Source: Plenodomus lindquistii
Taxonomy: Eukaryota > Ascomycota > Dothideomycetes > Pleosporales > Leptosphaeriaceae
Length of the DNA stretch: 64,000 nucleotides
Assembly: GCA_025504975.1 (NCBI GenBank)
Contig: JANUWI010000003.1
Span: 2,046,001-2,110,000, forward strand
Direction of reading: 5' to 3'
In this document: piece after piece, positions 24,201 through 35,817 of the stretch
Layout of the letters: each line of letters opens with the position of its first letter
Numbering within the stretch: the stretch's first letter is position 1
The notes under the pieces: model-generated
The model's database searches: none
Told to the model about the DNA's origin: nothing
Seen by the model: only the letters and a program-made list of their open reading frames with translations
Made by a program: the position numbers and the translations under genes

Positions 24201-24728
24201 ACCATTAGAAACAGGGGTACCAGCAGCCTTGTTCTTTTCTGTCGAATAACGTACTTGGAAGAGTGACTGTAGAGACGTGGCGGACAGTATACCATGGTCT
24301 GATCTTTTGGTTGACGTACTGTGACGAGAGTCTGAACGTGGGGAGTCTACTTCGACATTTTCGTCCTCTGGTTCCTCTGTAGACGGCTGGTCGTCGAGTA
24401 CTGGTAAATGTTCCACATTAGTTCGAGCACCGTCAGTGGCTTTACCCAGAGTGTCCGAACTATCCTCTAATGACATTCCGTGGTTTGTATGAGATTGCCG
24501 AGACATGGCTTCACACACCGCCTGCTGACGATGAAAGAAAGCCAACATGGCGGCAGTAGCTGCGTAGTTTTTTGAAGCACGATCGTTGTGTTTAGAAGTG
24601 GTGTTTGTAGTGATCCCTTGTAGCATATTGAACGGATTTTGTCGACAGGCCCGTATGTGCTGGGATATGCCCTTATACGATTGAGTCCGCTTCCCACAGT
24701 ACTTGCACGTCCGATCGGTATACTTCAT
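21217..24728 (-). CDS. Plavaka (KDZ-type) transposase
   Basis: The ATG at 24728 opens MKYTDRTCKYCGKRTQS with a C2H2-like finger (CKYCGK ... HIRAC). A polar linker runs to about 24130. From there the frame changes to NYNPIALGFKSDFDCAFAFW, so an unassigned splice or frameshift lies near 24.12-24.15 kb. The core has TGNWWWETQDKLPPG, then SVDKTLMTMLHGD..WPVYMTIGNL. A 79-bp GT-AG intron (23355-23433) follows, then EEMVCADGRMRRCFPV, IADYQEQTLITGVKSNQHC and CTICKVPPNERG, and a late NIPKLHGLTHW segment, ending in an acidic EEEEEET tail (stop at 21217). This order is that of fungal Plavaka transposases, cut-and-paste enzymes of the KDZ group. The intron contains a palindrome (23380-23397); another lies 45 bp upstream of the ATG (24773). 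It is the best candidate for mobilising the element. Confidence 0.75.
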
Positions 24729-24772
24729 GTTGGTGTACAAGGCAAGTTGTGATACAGTATCACGGGTTTCAC

Positions 24773-24790
24773 GTACTGTCGCGAGAGTAC
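24773..24790. promoter_or_regulatory. Palindrome 45 bp upstream of the transposase ATG
   Basis: GTACTGT-cgcg-AGAGTAC, in the 5' leader or promoter of the Plavaka gene, with GTAC steps on either side. Confidence 0.55.
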
Positions 24791-24854
24791 GTACGTGCCC
24801 GAAGCTGGACAGGCATAGAACGTCACATTCGGACCGAAACCAGACGGAGTTCAC

Positions 24855-26512
24855 GTTCGCTCACCCACTAGACATGTTTACTAGATCTATTCTAGGTAAC
24901 CTTGCAAACCTAATTACCGAGGTTACCGTGTCGAGCTTAGGCCTGGGAGGGCAAAATGAGTATGTTCGCGGACCGTCCGTTGGCATGAAACGTCACCACC
25001 TGGATTCGACCCACAGGAAAAAGAACGGGCCACCGCCCCATGGCTCGAAAAGAGGACTCATTCTGGCCGGCAGCAACATTTGTATGCATCGACTTTGTTT
25101 TGTTGTCATGTCCTCAGCACTGCCGAGTAATGTTTCAGTTGCTGCCGACCAGCAACCTCTTTGAGGAAGCTTAGTGATCCGAAGATCTTTAGAGTTGCTC
25201 TGCGCCTGAATACCGTGTTGACGTTACTGCACCAGGGCTTAGTTGGCCTGTTCATTTGGAAACCACGCGGATCTCTGTGAACATATTCTTGGTCAAAGTG
25301 CTTTCGCGTTGCTGCTAACACTGCTGATCAGGGTGCAATCAGAATCTAGCGGTCTGCGCGAACCTCAGCCAACCACATCACTGCCGCCCACCGCCTTAGC
25401 CGTTTGATACGTGAAGCATCAGCTCGAACCGCACACAGAGCAAAAAATAAGATGCGAGATGTAGAGCGACTGTGGCAGGAGTTGGTGGAGGGGACAAGGT
25501 TCGAACCTGCAGCCAAAAAACCAGGCACCGCAGGTCATTTAGAGTTACTCTGCGCTATTCTGGAGCCGGCGGCGGCGGCGACTATATCCGCCGCATTGGT
25601 ATTTTGTTGCGGCCGCTCCAGAATAGCGCAGAGTTGGTTGGTAGAGGTTGTATTTAGAGTTACTCTGCACGAGACTTTTGTGAACTTTTGTGTGCTTTTA
25701 CCACTGCGTCGTGTGTCGAAGGCCTGTTTTGATGGAAATATTGCTGCTTGCAATTAGTATAATAGTATCTCAAAAGAGCTGCGTGTATCTAGAATGGCCG
25801 TGTTCCAGCGCCTCCGCGGAGATTGCGACTCAGGGGTTCGTAATGTAGGCCTATCACACTTCGCACTCCACGAACGCTGGCCGACCCGACTGTGCGGGCG
25901 GAGTAGTCAGAGCAACTTCACAAGATACTATTGGAGTATAGCAAAAAGAGAAGGCATGGGCGGCGGCCTGTTGCGTGAAAGACTCGACTTGCAGCAAAGA
26001 TCCAAGTCCTCCACTCCTCCTCTCTCTCCCTCGTATGTAATGCTCTCATCATTTCTGGAGACAGGCGGCGGCCAGCCATCGAATTCGCCCGGAGATCTTT
26101 CTGGCCACCGCCATAATAACCAGTGACTTCAGTTTTGAGTAGCGGGTGTGGTGTTTGGTGTGATGTTTAGAGTTACTCTGCGCATGACTGCAATACTTCG
26201 TACTACTGCACTACGCTTTGTTGACTTGAGTGGCGTTTTGATTTGAACATACCGTGAAACGCTGCAATCATATCACGCGTTGAGAGTTGCCTGTAGTGTC
26301 CGTAATTGCAGTTAGGCGCGCTGAAGTGACGTTTGTGTGGCTCTTAGAGTGGGCTCATTGTAGGTCGCGTGGCATACAAGCGAGGCCCGATTCGATGACC
26401 ACGACAACAACGATAGGGAAGGTTGTCTCATGTTACGATGACTTCGCCGAACGCGTACTGTGGCGACAGTACGACAATAGTGCGCGCGAAACCACGCGGC
26501 CCTTTAGTAGTC
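24855..26512. other. Non-coding region between transposase and pogo gene
   Basis: About 1.66 kb with no supported gene. It contains a 350-bp repeat with a strong hairpin (25440-25790), four loose copies of a TTTAGAGTTACTCTGC motif (about 25181, 25539, 25654 and 26166) and a palindrome at 26455-26472 (spacer ggcg) about 40 bp before the pogo fragment. The rest shows no recognisable domain. Confidence 0.6.
25440..25790. repeat. About 350-bp dispersed repeat with a 19-20 bp hairpin, un-RIPed copy
   Basis: The copy at 59222-59590 matches base for base apart from C-to-T and G-to-A changes. A near-perfect inverted repeat, CTCTGCGCTATTCTGGAGC (about 25550) against GCTCCAGAATAGCGCAGAG (about 25614), forms a stem with a GC-rich loop of about 45 nt. 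A B-box-like GGTTCGAACC (about 25498) precedes it, hinting at a Pol III or SINE-like origin, but no full A box at normal spacing is present. Nature unresolved. Confidence 0.6.
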
Positions 26513-27677
26513 AAGTAACTACAACTTCGACGAGACAGGCTTCATGATGGGCGTTATATCAACTGGGGCAGTTGTCACAGGTGCCGACTATCAAGGGCGT
26601 CCAAAATCTGTGCAGCAGGGCAACCGGGAGTGGACTACAGTGATCCAGGGCATCAACGGGATGGGGTGGGCTATCCCTCCCTTCATCATCTTTGCCGGCA
26701 AGCACCACCTCTCTGCCTGGTACAAGGAGCCCAGCCTGCCTCGGGACTGGGCTCTTGCAGTCTCCGAGAACGGCTGGACAGACAATGGGCTTGGTCTAGA
26801 CTGGTTAAAGCACTTTGACAAGCACACAAAAGAGCGTACTGTTGGCACAGTACGTCTGCTCATAGTCGACGGTCATGAGAGCCACAACTCGCTTGAGTTC
26901 CACCAGTACTGCGAGGAACACAAGATTATGACCCTCTGCATGCCTCCTCATTCGTCGCACCTCCTGCAGCCGCTTGACGTTGGTTGTTTTGCGCCTCTGA
27001 AGAAGGCGTATGGCCGCCAAGCCGAGAATCTGATGCGCAACCGGATCAACCACATCACCAAGATCGAGTTCTTGCCGTGCTTTATTGCTGCTTTCAATGC
27101 TGCCATTACTCAAAGCAATATCCAGGGAGGCTTTCGAGGCGCGGGCTTGGTTCCCTTTGACCCAGAGGCTGTGATATCTGGCCTTGACATCAAGCTGCGT
27201 ACGCCGTCACCCCCTGCCGTCAACAATGAGCCCTGGCACTCCCAGACCCCAAGCAATACCCTGCGATTTGGGTCGCAATCGAAGCTCCTTGAAGAGAGGA
27301 TTCGAAGGCATGTGGATAGCTCGCCAACCGCCATGGTAGATGCGCTTGCAAAGTTCACCAAAGGAGCTGAGATGATGGCGCACTCAATGGTGTTGATGCA
27401 AAAACGCAACCTTGAGCTTCAAGCAGCGAACGAGGCCGCCACGCGACGTAAATCGCACAAGAGGAAGCGGGTACAGAAGCAGGGTACCCTTACGGTCGAG
27501 GAGGGCCTACGCTTGACAACTCTAAAGGAGTTTGCAGCGCGTGGTGATGGGAAGAAGGCGTCGAAGAGGGTGCGCGCTGAGGGAGGCGAACCCACCCAAC
27601 GGCGCTGTGGACGCTGCGGTGAGGGTGGGCACAACGCGCGCACATGCAAGCAAGAAGTAGAGTGTATTTCTGAATAG
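26513..27677 (+). pseudogene. 5'-truncated pogo/Fot1-type DDE transposase with C-terminal zinc knuckle
   Basis: The readable frame begins YNFDETGFMMG, the first catalytic Asp region of pogo-type DDE domains. It continues through LLIVDGHESHNSLEFHQYC (second Asp), CMPPHSSHLLQPLDVGCF and FRGAGLVPFDP, and ends with a CCHC knuckle (CGRCGEGGHNARTC). About 385 codons are open. The N-terminal CENP-B/HTH DNA-binding half is missing: upstream sequence to 26.28 kb shows no such domain. The first in-frame ATG (26544) lies inside the DDE domain. No TIRs or TA duplication recognised around it. A perfect palindrome (26836-26853) sits in frame in the coding region, where related proteins as I remember them read TVGAYRLL and this one reads TVGTVRLL. 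It could be a nested relic or a gene retained by the giant element. Confidence 0.7.
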
Positions 27678-28763
27678 ATTGGCTTACTACGATTTCTACG
27701 TACTATTGTTGTTCGTTGTGCAGTACTGTTGCAAGAGTACGTTTTGGTGGGGTCTTGGCAGAGCCCGGCCACTCGCCCGTGCCGGCCACTCGCCCGTGGA
27801 GTACGTTACACAGTATGTGGATGCCCGACAATTTGGCCGCTGGAGCGTTAGGGTCCACCACCGCGGTTTTCCGCTGAGGGTTGCGAATCCTAACGTTGGT
27901 CTTTCTTAATAGTGAGAGGCAACTAACTAATGTCAGGTGCGTCGAAGCTAAAGTTGATTTAATGATAGAGCATCACAGTACAAACTTTTACGTGTCTACT
28001 CGAGTGAACGCGGACAGTACGCTCGTCGGTTGTACTGTGGCCAGAGTAGCTGTACGCCCCACGCAGATGAAGCTAGTCGCATGTTCCGGACTGATTCATT
28101 GGCTCGATGATGTCTCACGGTTGCCCGCCCTCACTATCTCCGGTTAGCCTGTCGCGTTACTCCATTGGAAATCACTACTTTCTACAATCACCCGCCCACC
28201 ATCCAGTCTATCACCAAGCACACCCACCCGTATCCACTACCTGCTGCCACGGACATTACCCTCCTATATTTGCTAACACGCCTGTCGCTATACGAGCGGT
28301 TATGCTGACGTTTGTCTATTTTGATTTCCCGGGTGGACCTAGAAGGGCGATCTGGACACTGCCGTGAGGTGTCGTGCTGCGATGTTCGACACTGCGTCCG
28401 TAGAGCGACCTTGATGCTCAGACATATCCGGATGCCCCTTGAAGACGCAGACCTCGAGACGTGGGACTTCTTCCTGTATCGCCATGAGGCGAAGCAGTGC
28501 ATGCGACAGACAAGAATATTGCGCTCGCGGGACGGTGGCTGTCTCCCACGCGACATGGGGTCGATGGGAAAGATGGTATTGTCGCGCTACCGGCCCTCTC
28601 ACCTTCACCAATACTCACATGTGACTCGCTCAAACGCTCGTCACCCGGGTCACGCGAAGCTCTCCCCATCCATACACCGCCACCCTCCCCAGTCGCGCGA
28701 TCACTTTTCAACCGCCAACCGGTCGTCATTACCACACCGGGCGCGCACCACCCTCCCTTGATC
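27678..28763. other. Intergenic region between pogo fragment and gene C1
   Basis: About 1.1 kb with palindromes at 27723-27740 and 28032-28049 (right arm AGAGTAG) and a degenerate one near 27801. An open frame runs into the C1 coding region from upstream but has no ATG, so it is treated as leader. The last 300 bp are C-rich and pyrimidine-rich before the ATG, as often seen in fungal promoters. Confidence 0.55.
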
Positions 28764-30362
28764 ATGGCTGGACACGCGTTAGGCAGCGCATCCGAATCTT
28801 CTGTCAACACCACGTACGCCAAATACCTTCAAAGTGGCGGCTCCGGGAGAATGACTATGAAGAATATCCAGGAATGTTTCAACATCAACCCCGCTTCAGA
28901 AAAAAACAAGATTATCACAGCGGCAGCCATGTACATGAAGGATACCTACCCAGGCATCGGAGACCTCATCTTGCGAAACAGTTACGAGAGAGCACGAAAA
29001 GAGAAGACGGACGCGGCCCAGCTGAGCGAGTATACATCCGAAACCGAGAGATGGATCAAGCGAGAATCAATATACAAGAATTACTTTGGTCCTGACAACA
29101 CTACCGTGCCCGGGGACTGCAAGGCTGAGGCTGTGAGGCAGTTCGTCTTCAAGGCGAAGCAGCAAATCAAGAGCGAAGTGACTAAGGAACAGACTGCGGT
29201 TGTTAGAGATGAGGAGGACGTGGCAGTGAAGAAGCAAAATGACCGGGTTCTACAAGCAGAGCAGGCACTGGAAATGTACCAGGATTCAGTATCTGATCGA
29301 CGACCTCACCTCACCGTAAGAGCGATGCATCCTCTCCTACTCGACCGCATTGAAAACCTGTCGTACTACAATGTCCGTGTCATGGACTCTCGTGATGGGC
29401 GCACGATAACGCGACTCCCCTTTCGCAGACTAGTCGACGTTGAAAAGGTGGGCGACGGCCTTGCTTACCTAGACGGCGACGACATACAACTAGACGTTCT
29501 GGTGCGGTTCATCTGTAGCCACTGCGACAGGAACGTCGTGGCACTGTGGGAGAGATTTGGGAGCAGGCTCCGCGTACACCCGGACGGCGGAGACGTCGTT
29601 AATGGTTCACAACTCGCCGTCAGTATAAACGACTACATCAATGGCGCACGCTCGCACTCCGATTTCTGCGTCACGCTTATGCTTGGCGAAATGTATCCAG
29701 AAGACATGGAGGGCAAGTTAAACGCTGGCTGACTATGCCTGTACTGTGCTAACAGTACGTCTAGGTGTTGAAATGTATAATGCAGATGGTGAACTGTACT
29801 TGGGCGAAGCTGGTATGTGCTCTGCCTCCGACAAGTAACCGAACTAACATGTGGACCAAAAGACAAGTCCACATCACGATCCAACGTCGTCGCTGCTTCA
29901 GGCGCTGAGCGCGGTATGGGTGAGCTGGTTGAACCGATCTTTCGTACGCATCACTGACGGAACTAAGCACGCCAGAGTGGCACCACATCGCCGTCGATTC
30001 GAGCCACTGCGAAGAAGGCATCCCGGACACCAGCAATACCTAAGAAGAAGGCCAACGTGCAGGGTACACCGAAGGGGACAAAAGTAGGCTTTACTGGGGT
30101 CAACGCTCCGCAAAAAACAGCACGACGTCCAAAGCGCGATGCAGCCAAGGCGTCGGCATCGCGGATACAGAGCAGTCTGACTTTCCTCAAGAAGGCTGGG
30201 TCGAAATCAGGTCGTGATACTGAACAAGAGTGGTCGTCATCGGAGGCAGACTACGACTCGGATGGCTTATATGTTAACAATCTAGACGACTTATCAGGTG
30301 ACGAATACGACGGGGTGAGAGCGGGAAACTCAGCGGGCACAGAGCAATACGATCTTGAGTGA
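28764..30362 (+). CDS. Gene C1: 480-aa element protein, helical N-domain, beta-grasp-like domain, basic and acidic tail
   Basis: Four exons: 28764-29712, 29765-29812, 29863-29913, 29968-30362 (1443 nt, all phases agree). Intron 1 has a GC-AG pair (donor GCAAGT) and contains palindrome 29741-29758; introns 2 and 3 are GT-AG. Residues about 15-140 (KYLQSGGSGRMTMKNIQEC ... NYFGPDNTTVP) form a predicted helical domain. Residues about 185-310 (YYNVRVMDSRDGRTI ... WERFGSRLRVH ... FCVTLML) resemble a PB1/ubiquitin-like beta-grasp. The tail is Lys/Arg-rich, then acidic (DYDSDG...DEYDG). Its paralogue C2 (35818) keeps the same four exons with identical intron lengths. No known family recognised. If intron 1 is not removed, the protein ends at 29732. 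Confidence 0.7.
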
Positions 30363-30839
30363 ATACAGCTGGGCAATCCCTATGCGGTGGGTTAAGAATG
30401 ACAAGGGCAATGCAAGGATAACGATCTTTAAGATCAAGTGTCGGTCAAAACGAGGCGCGGCTAGTATAAGAACAATCAGAATAAGTTACACAATAGTAGA
30501 GTAAGCCTATGAAGGTCAAACTATGATGTCTATATGTACTGTTGATACAGTACAGACTGCATAGTAGGGTCTAAATTTACGGAGATATTATCAGTCAACG
30601 TACTGTTGGAACAGTGCATATACGCTGAGTCTCGCCTAAAACCCACTAGTGTCCTAAAAGAGCTCGAACGCGCGCAACGAAACCGCGTTCCACCCTTAAA
30701 GCACGAATCACCCGTCCTCTTCGCACAAGTACCATGCAAGACCTGCTGTGTGGCGGCATCTCTATCTATACTTCCGCCCTACTCCGTTGATCAGCTGTCA
30801 ATAGCAACGGGAATGATGCACTATCACCAGCGGAGAGTA
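30363..30839. other. Short intergenic stretch with two palindromes
   Basis: About 480 bp between C1 and the decayed gene A'. Palindromes at 30536-30553 (perfect, spacer tgat) and 30600-30617 (right arm ACAGTGC) lie 64 bp apart, upstream of A'. This matches palindrome 37560 upstream of the A gene in the second duplication unit. Confidence 0.55.
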
Positions 30840-33800
30840 CCCAGGCCAATGCAGACGAACTGCATAACCTCTACCACATGCCAGTCATCTACATATGCAA
30901 ATGCCAGCGAGGACTCGCTGCAGATTATGGCAAGGCTGTAGAAGAGACCGTGGCGCACGTCACTGGAGACGAATACATCCTCATCGACGTGTCGAGGAAC
31001 AAAAACAATACTGGTGGGCGCGATTCCAAAACTCTGGTTACGAAGTTACTAAGGCAGAGGTCGCTGCAGGCCAAGAACAGTTTCATTAATCAGTGCGGTT
31101 ATATTATCTCCCACGAGGCTATGCTAGCAGACATACCATGCATTACACCAAGTGCGCGCTCCTTTGTCTGAGGAGAGAATCACACGTTCTACTAGCAGGT
31201 TGGATCTCGCATAAACCACGGCCGAGGTTGGTACATTAGTCTCTCCTGACCGAAATTTGGCCGTGACTACGCGCATACGATCTCACCTTTTCAGCGCTCT
31301 ACGGTCTCCCATTTTCAGTCAGCAAACGGTGGCGCGACTTCGCAATTTGATCGTCTCGAGCAAACAGCCAAACCAGCGCTCCACCCACACGCGCTTACCA
31401 GGCGACGACGGGACTACGACTGAACCTGCTATCTATTACACGCCGTGCAGAAATCTAACCTTAGAAATCTGGTCCGCGCTTTGTTACATTGCAAGGTGTC
31501 AGGCAAGGGTCAGGCTGAGCTGCTGCTGCCGAAGCCGTGAGCATTGACTGGAGTGGAGCGATAACTTCTTGGAGATGCTCACAGGGTTCCCAGCATACGC
31601 AGACACCAGGCGGCTATTGACGACTACTGCGACGGGATCGGAACATGCGACGTGTCTGAGGTGGTAACAGCCAAACTCTTATTAGCTAGGCCCTCAAGAA
31701 GTCAGTTCGCATACGCGTACTGTTGCAACAGTCCAATACTGACTTTTTCTTGTAGATCCTCCTTTTACGACACCAATAGCTCTTCCTAGAAAGATTACAA
31801 ATCCGATCCCTGCAGACCTAGGCTCTTCCCTGCCTGGCCGGGTTAGGGAAGACAGGCCCACTGAGCCCAGCGACGATTCCAAGGACGACATTAGACCACC
31901 AGGCAGGCGCGGGAGGAGGGGACCCGGTGGCAGCATCAACAAGAAGGTAGAAGTGGGAGGAGCCGGCCCTGCGCCACGAGATCCATCACCAACCACACCG
32001 AAGGTGCCACCTCGCCGCAAAAGTCCCTCGCGCTCCCCAACATTGCCGCCGCGCGAGGCAGACGACCCGCCACCGCCGCTGATCGCAGAAAGGACACTGC
32101 CCGATGTTGAGGAGGACGGCGATATCGCCGACACCAACGACAAAGAGGGAGACATCGAAGCACAGCTGCTCGAGTAGTAAGTATATCGTACTGTTGGAAG
32201 AGTTCATGGCTAACAACAATCAGCACGACAAGACTCCTCAACGACAGCAACGCGGGGCTGGCCGCTGCACTAGTTAACGAAAAATACTGGCAGGCGGCCG
32301 CCGACACATTTAACGTTCCATTAAAGCGACTCCTCCAGCAATCCACAAATCCGCAGCGATACATCTCACTACCAGACGACTTTAGCTTCAACCTAGAGTT
32401 CGGTTTGATGGCCTACTAAATGGTCGGAATCGAAGAAGCGCACAACAAAGTATTTAGCGTAGTTCGCGGTCTGGTACTAGGTGACATGATGGGTCTAGGC
32501 AAGACGGTTGAAATCCACGTCACCTGGTTCCTTAATCTTATCCTGGTGTTTGAGAAGGCAGAGGGGAAGAAGATACGTCCTAACTAGCGACCAGCTTTAG
32601 ATGCAGAGAAGGGGTTCAAGGACCGACTACCCTAGGTAGGTGCTACGTTTCTATCTGCATACTTGGCCGGCGTTGAACCTTGGCCGCGCGACTTTGCTAA
32701 GATTACTGCTAACAGCCTGATGATAAAAGCGATGCCTACGAAGTAGAGACTAAAGATGATTATTCTCTACAGATTAGGCGAGAAACTTTGCGAAAAATAC
32801 AGAGGCGAGAAAAACGGACTTTACAGCAAGCTCACCAGAGAAGACCTGTAGGAGATGTGCCCATCACTTGATTAGGAGGATACTAGGCGCGTGCACAGCT
32901 CATAGGAAAACAGCATAGACTGCACTACTAATAAAATCACCAAGTGGACAGACGAACAATCTAAGTAGAGAGACCACCCCAACTTGTTGAAGTCACGCCC
33001 GAGTCCTACGTCTGCTAGGTTCTTTATCGTCTGCACCAATCCCTCATAGAAGGCCAACGTCTATAAGGTGCTCTCAACTAGTAGAGTAGACTATGCTAAA
33101 CTTCTGAGAGATAAGAGCCTAGCAAAGACTATTGCAAGCAAAGAAGCAATTATGAAGAAGCGCCGAGAGGGGGTAAAATTCGGCAAGACTAAGGATAACG
33201 GCTTTCAGTTACACCAAGCCTGTTAGAAAGCCATAGTGGCAATCCAGGATACGGTACAGACAAAGAAAGTAGACTTTATTTGGGACGGGCTATACGCTGC
33301 GTGGACCATTGTCAACGAGATCCACTTAGCAGGAGGCCCAGACACTATCACATATAAACAAGTCATCGAGCCTTTCCGCAAGCTCACTAAGCCTAAGAAT
33401 TGGTCGTCGGTGACGGCAATCACAGGCTCTGCTTTGGCGAACAGTATCAGCACTATGATCACCTTTGCGTGCAAAGCTCTCGTGCAACAGGACAAGAACT
33501 AGAAGTCGATTAACGAACCTGTGGTACAGAAGCTTCAGAACATCAATCTACCCAAGACGTTGAACGCGTGGAAATCGTTTGTAGCAGGAAAGAGATTGAA
33601 TGCCAAAGGAAAAGGGAAAGCAGGCTCCGCACCTACTACGCTAAAAGGAAAGCTTGACGCGAACGCGATCATGTCAGACAAATCAACCCTGTTTCCCCAG
33701 TTTATCGCGTTGTATTTCATCAGCCGGGGATACAACTCTTGCGACCTAACTAGGAAGACATTAAACCTCCTTGACTGTAATCTAGAGTCAAAGTATCTCC

Positions 33801-34100
33801 CACTCAAGTATAGCGAAGAAGAGCACGAGATACTAGCTAAGGTAGAGCGGAGCGTGACCAAGACGCAGCAAGCTATGTGGGAAGAACATATTGAAGAGTA
33901 GAAAGCTAGAGGATGCGTCAGCGACAAGCCCAAGAGACCTTCCGCTAGCTCCGCAGACGGCAGCGGGTACCGCAAGTCAATGGTGCTGGCGACTTTCCCC
34001 AACATCTACAGGGCGATCTATTCATCTTGACGCGGGGCAGATATTTGGCAAGAATTGCGAATGGGTTGACAGTGTGGTAAGCAAAACCGTGATCCGAAAA
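30840..34100 (+). pseudogene. Gene A' : decayed copy of the SNF2-like ATPase gene A
   Basis: This is colinear with gene A at 37798-41958 but broken. The exon 1 equivalent (about 30840-31667) is frame-shifted yet readable, with EETV ... GDE near 30940 and AAIDDYCDGI ... SEVV near 31610-31650. Intron 1 with palindrome 31717-31734 and intron 2 with 32188-32205 are in the same places as in A. Exon 3 (from 32222) keeps one frame for 1.8 kb: GLVLGDMMGLGKTVE (motif I), AAWTIVNEIH (motif II-like), AITGSALANS (motif III-like). It holds 11 TAG, one TAA and a TGA. It is then truncated near 34.1 kb, losing the helicase C lobe. Stops occupy TGG or CAG positions of gene A. CpA-type (RIP-like) mutation is the simplest cause. 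Confidence 0.75.
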
Positions 34101-34139
34101 AATATACTTGGCAAACGCGGTAAAATCTAGTGCTATGTG

Positions 34140-35817
34140 TTATTTATCGACGTGAGGTCCAGCAAAGATGGCTCTCTCTATCATCCCGCAAGCGAGGAAG
34201 AAATAAGGGGACATCACTGACGGGGCACGCGTCACGGATAAGAATCCACAGGTACTAGTACAAATTCGTCACCGCAACAAACTTCTGCCTAATAAAGGTT
34301 GGTATATTCACAATATGTTGTGTATGATCGTACTGTTACAACAGTACTAACGCACAAGTAGAAACTCTCCCGGACATACCACCACCCTAGCGTTAGTGGG
34401 AGATGACACTCAGGCCAAGAATGCGGAGACCAATACAGTAAAACGGAACTAGCCCAGCCAAACTACTGATGGATGCTGCTTGCTTTGTTTTCCTAGGTAT
34501 CAAACTTCCACGACCTTCCCTTCGTACTGTGAAATGCAGTATTTTCCTAGGCCTAGAGTTAAACCACATTGGTGCCACAGATGTCCCGCTTGCTCTCGAT
34601 GCATTCACGATAGGGCAACATGGAGATGGTGTCATCATTTCAGGGCCGATATGTGTGTGTTCAAATAAGGAGGTTATCGCGGATGGAACGATCAACTCGG
34701 AGAACGAGTGCGCGGCACAAGCAACCAACACTAAGCAATGCAGCACAATAGGCGACTACCAGCCAACACTTGTGTCAGTATAAGAGGAAAGTAGATAGCA
34801 AATCAGAAGTATGACACTAACAGTTGGACAGATGGCGCGTGAATGGCGACGAGGGTCATAGTGACCACGATGGATAAATGCCTACACCGCGACTTCTTCA
34901 CTACCTTATACGTCGTCCGCGAATGCCAGAAGACATGGCAAAACGCGAATCAACTGACGATGCATCAAGACCGCTCATATTCATACAACAATACTGCTCG
35001 TATGTTCCATCCACGAAACAGCCAAGGTGACTGACCGTGTTCTCTATATGGCAACAGTCGAGCGTACTGTTCGAACAGTAGCCAACTCCCAAGCGATAGC
35101 TCTGATACTGTAGCAGCGGGCGACGGGTTTATAATCGACACGATAACTCGACACATGCAGACATCCCCAGAGTGACCTGCCACTCGCATGGTATCGACCA
35201 GCAGATTGAGTATCGCCTTCACGCAGAAAATCGTTACATATACCATTCGATGCGTTTTCATTATATCCGTTCCCTAACTTGAGCGACTCATATGCAGCAC
35301 CGCACGTACGTACCTCGAAAGACGGAGTCTAACATCGCAAAGGCAGGAGTCAGGGACCATAGTCTACGCAGCACATATTACAAAATCCGACTCGACCAGG
35401 TCGGGAGACAGGCGTACTGCAAACGTGTAGAGGGATGATACTAAATACTGCGCCATGTTCGTACTATCGCGAGAGTACATACTGCTTGTGGCGTCACTAC
35501 ATGCCAGTGACAGCCGCATACGTTCCGATAACGGTTTTGATGACGGTAGACTAGCGCTACACTTCTTCCAAATTCCGGTAATATGGCCCAATAAGGTGGT
35601 GTGTTGAACGCACAAAGACTGAAACAAGGATAACAAGGTTCCTTACAGGACATCGCAGTGGCTATGGCGCTGAATTACGGGTTCACAAACCCAACTGCCT
35701 TTTCTTTGTCCCTCAAGTGTACCCCTACTCCTCTTATCTGCCAGACACTGCGAAATCTCCTCCACCTAAGTACAACAATTATCTAACTTACCACGCCAAT
35801 AGTATCGAATCACAGTT
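34140..35817. other. Intergenic region between A' and C2
   Basis: About 1.7 kb with no supported gene. Short open frames on both strands lack homology to other genes in the window. Palindromes lie at 34330-34347 (perfect), 35064-35081 (right arm ACAGTAG) and 35461-35478 (GTACTAT / AGAGTAC). The part before 35818 is the C2 promoter and is pyrimidine-rich. Confidence 0.55.

Larger units (their letters stand above)
28764..34100 (+). repeat. Unit 1 of a 7.06-kb tandem duplication (genes C1 + A')
   Basis: C1 and A' correspond in order and strand to C2 and A. Corresponding points are offset by about 7058 bp at the start (KYLQ motif) and 7133 bp after a 72-bp internal duplication unique to gene A. 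Divergence is substantial, so the duplication is not recent. Confidence 0.75.

Noticed and set aside
25470..25525. tRNA gene
   Set aside because: A B-box-like GGTTCGAACC and a loose A-box-like stretch exist, but they are only about 15 bp apart and no cloverleaf or acceptor stem forms.
28497..28763. Upstream extension of gene C1
   Set aside because: The open frame continues upstream but begins at GTG and has no ATG before 28764. The sequence is C-rich leader and has no counterpart upstream of C2.
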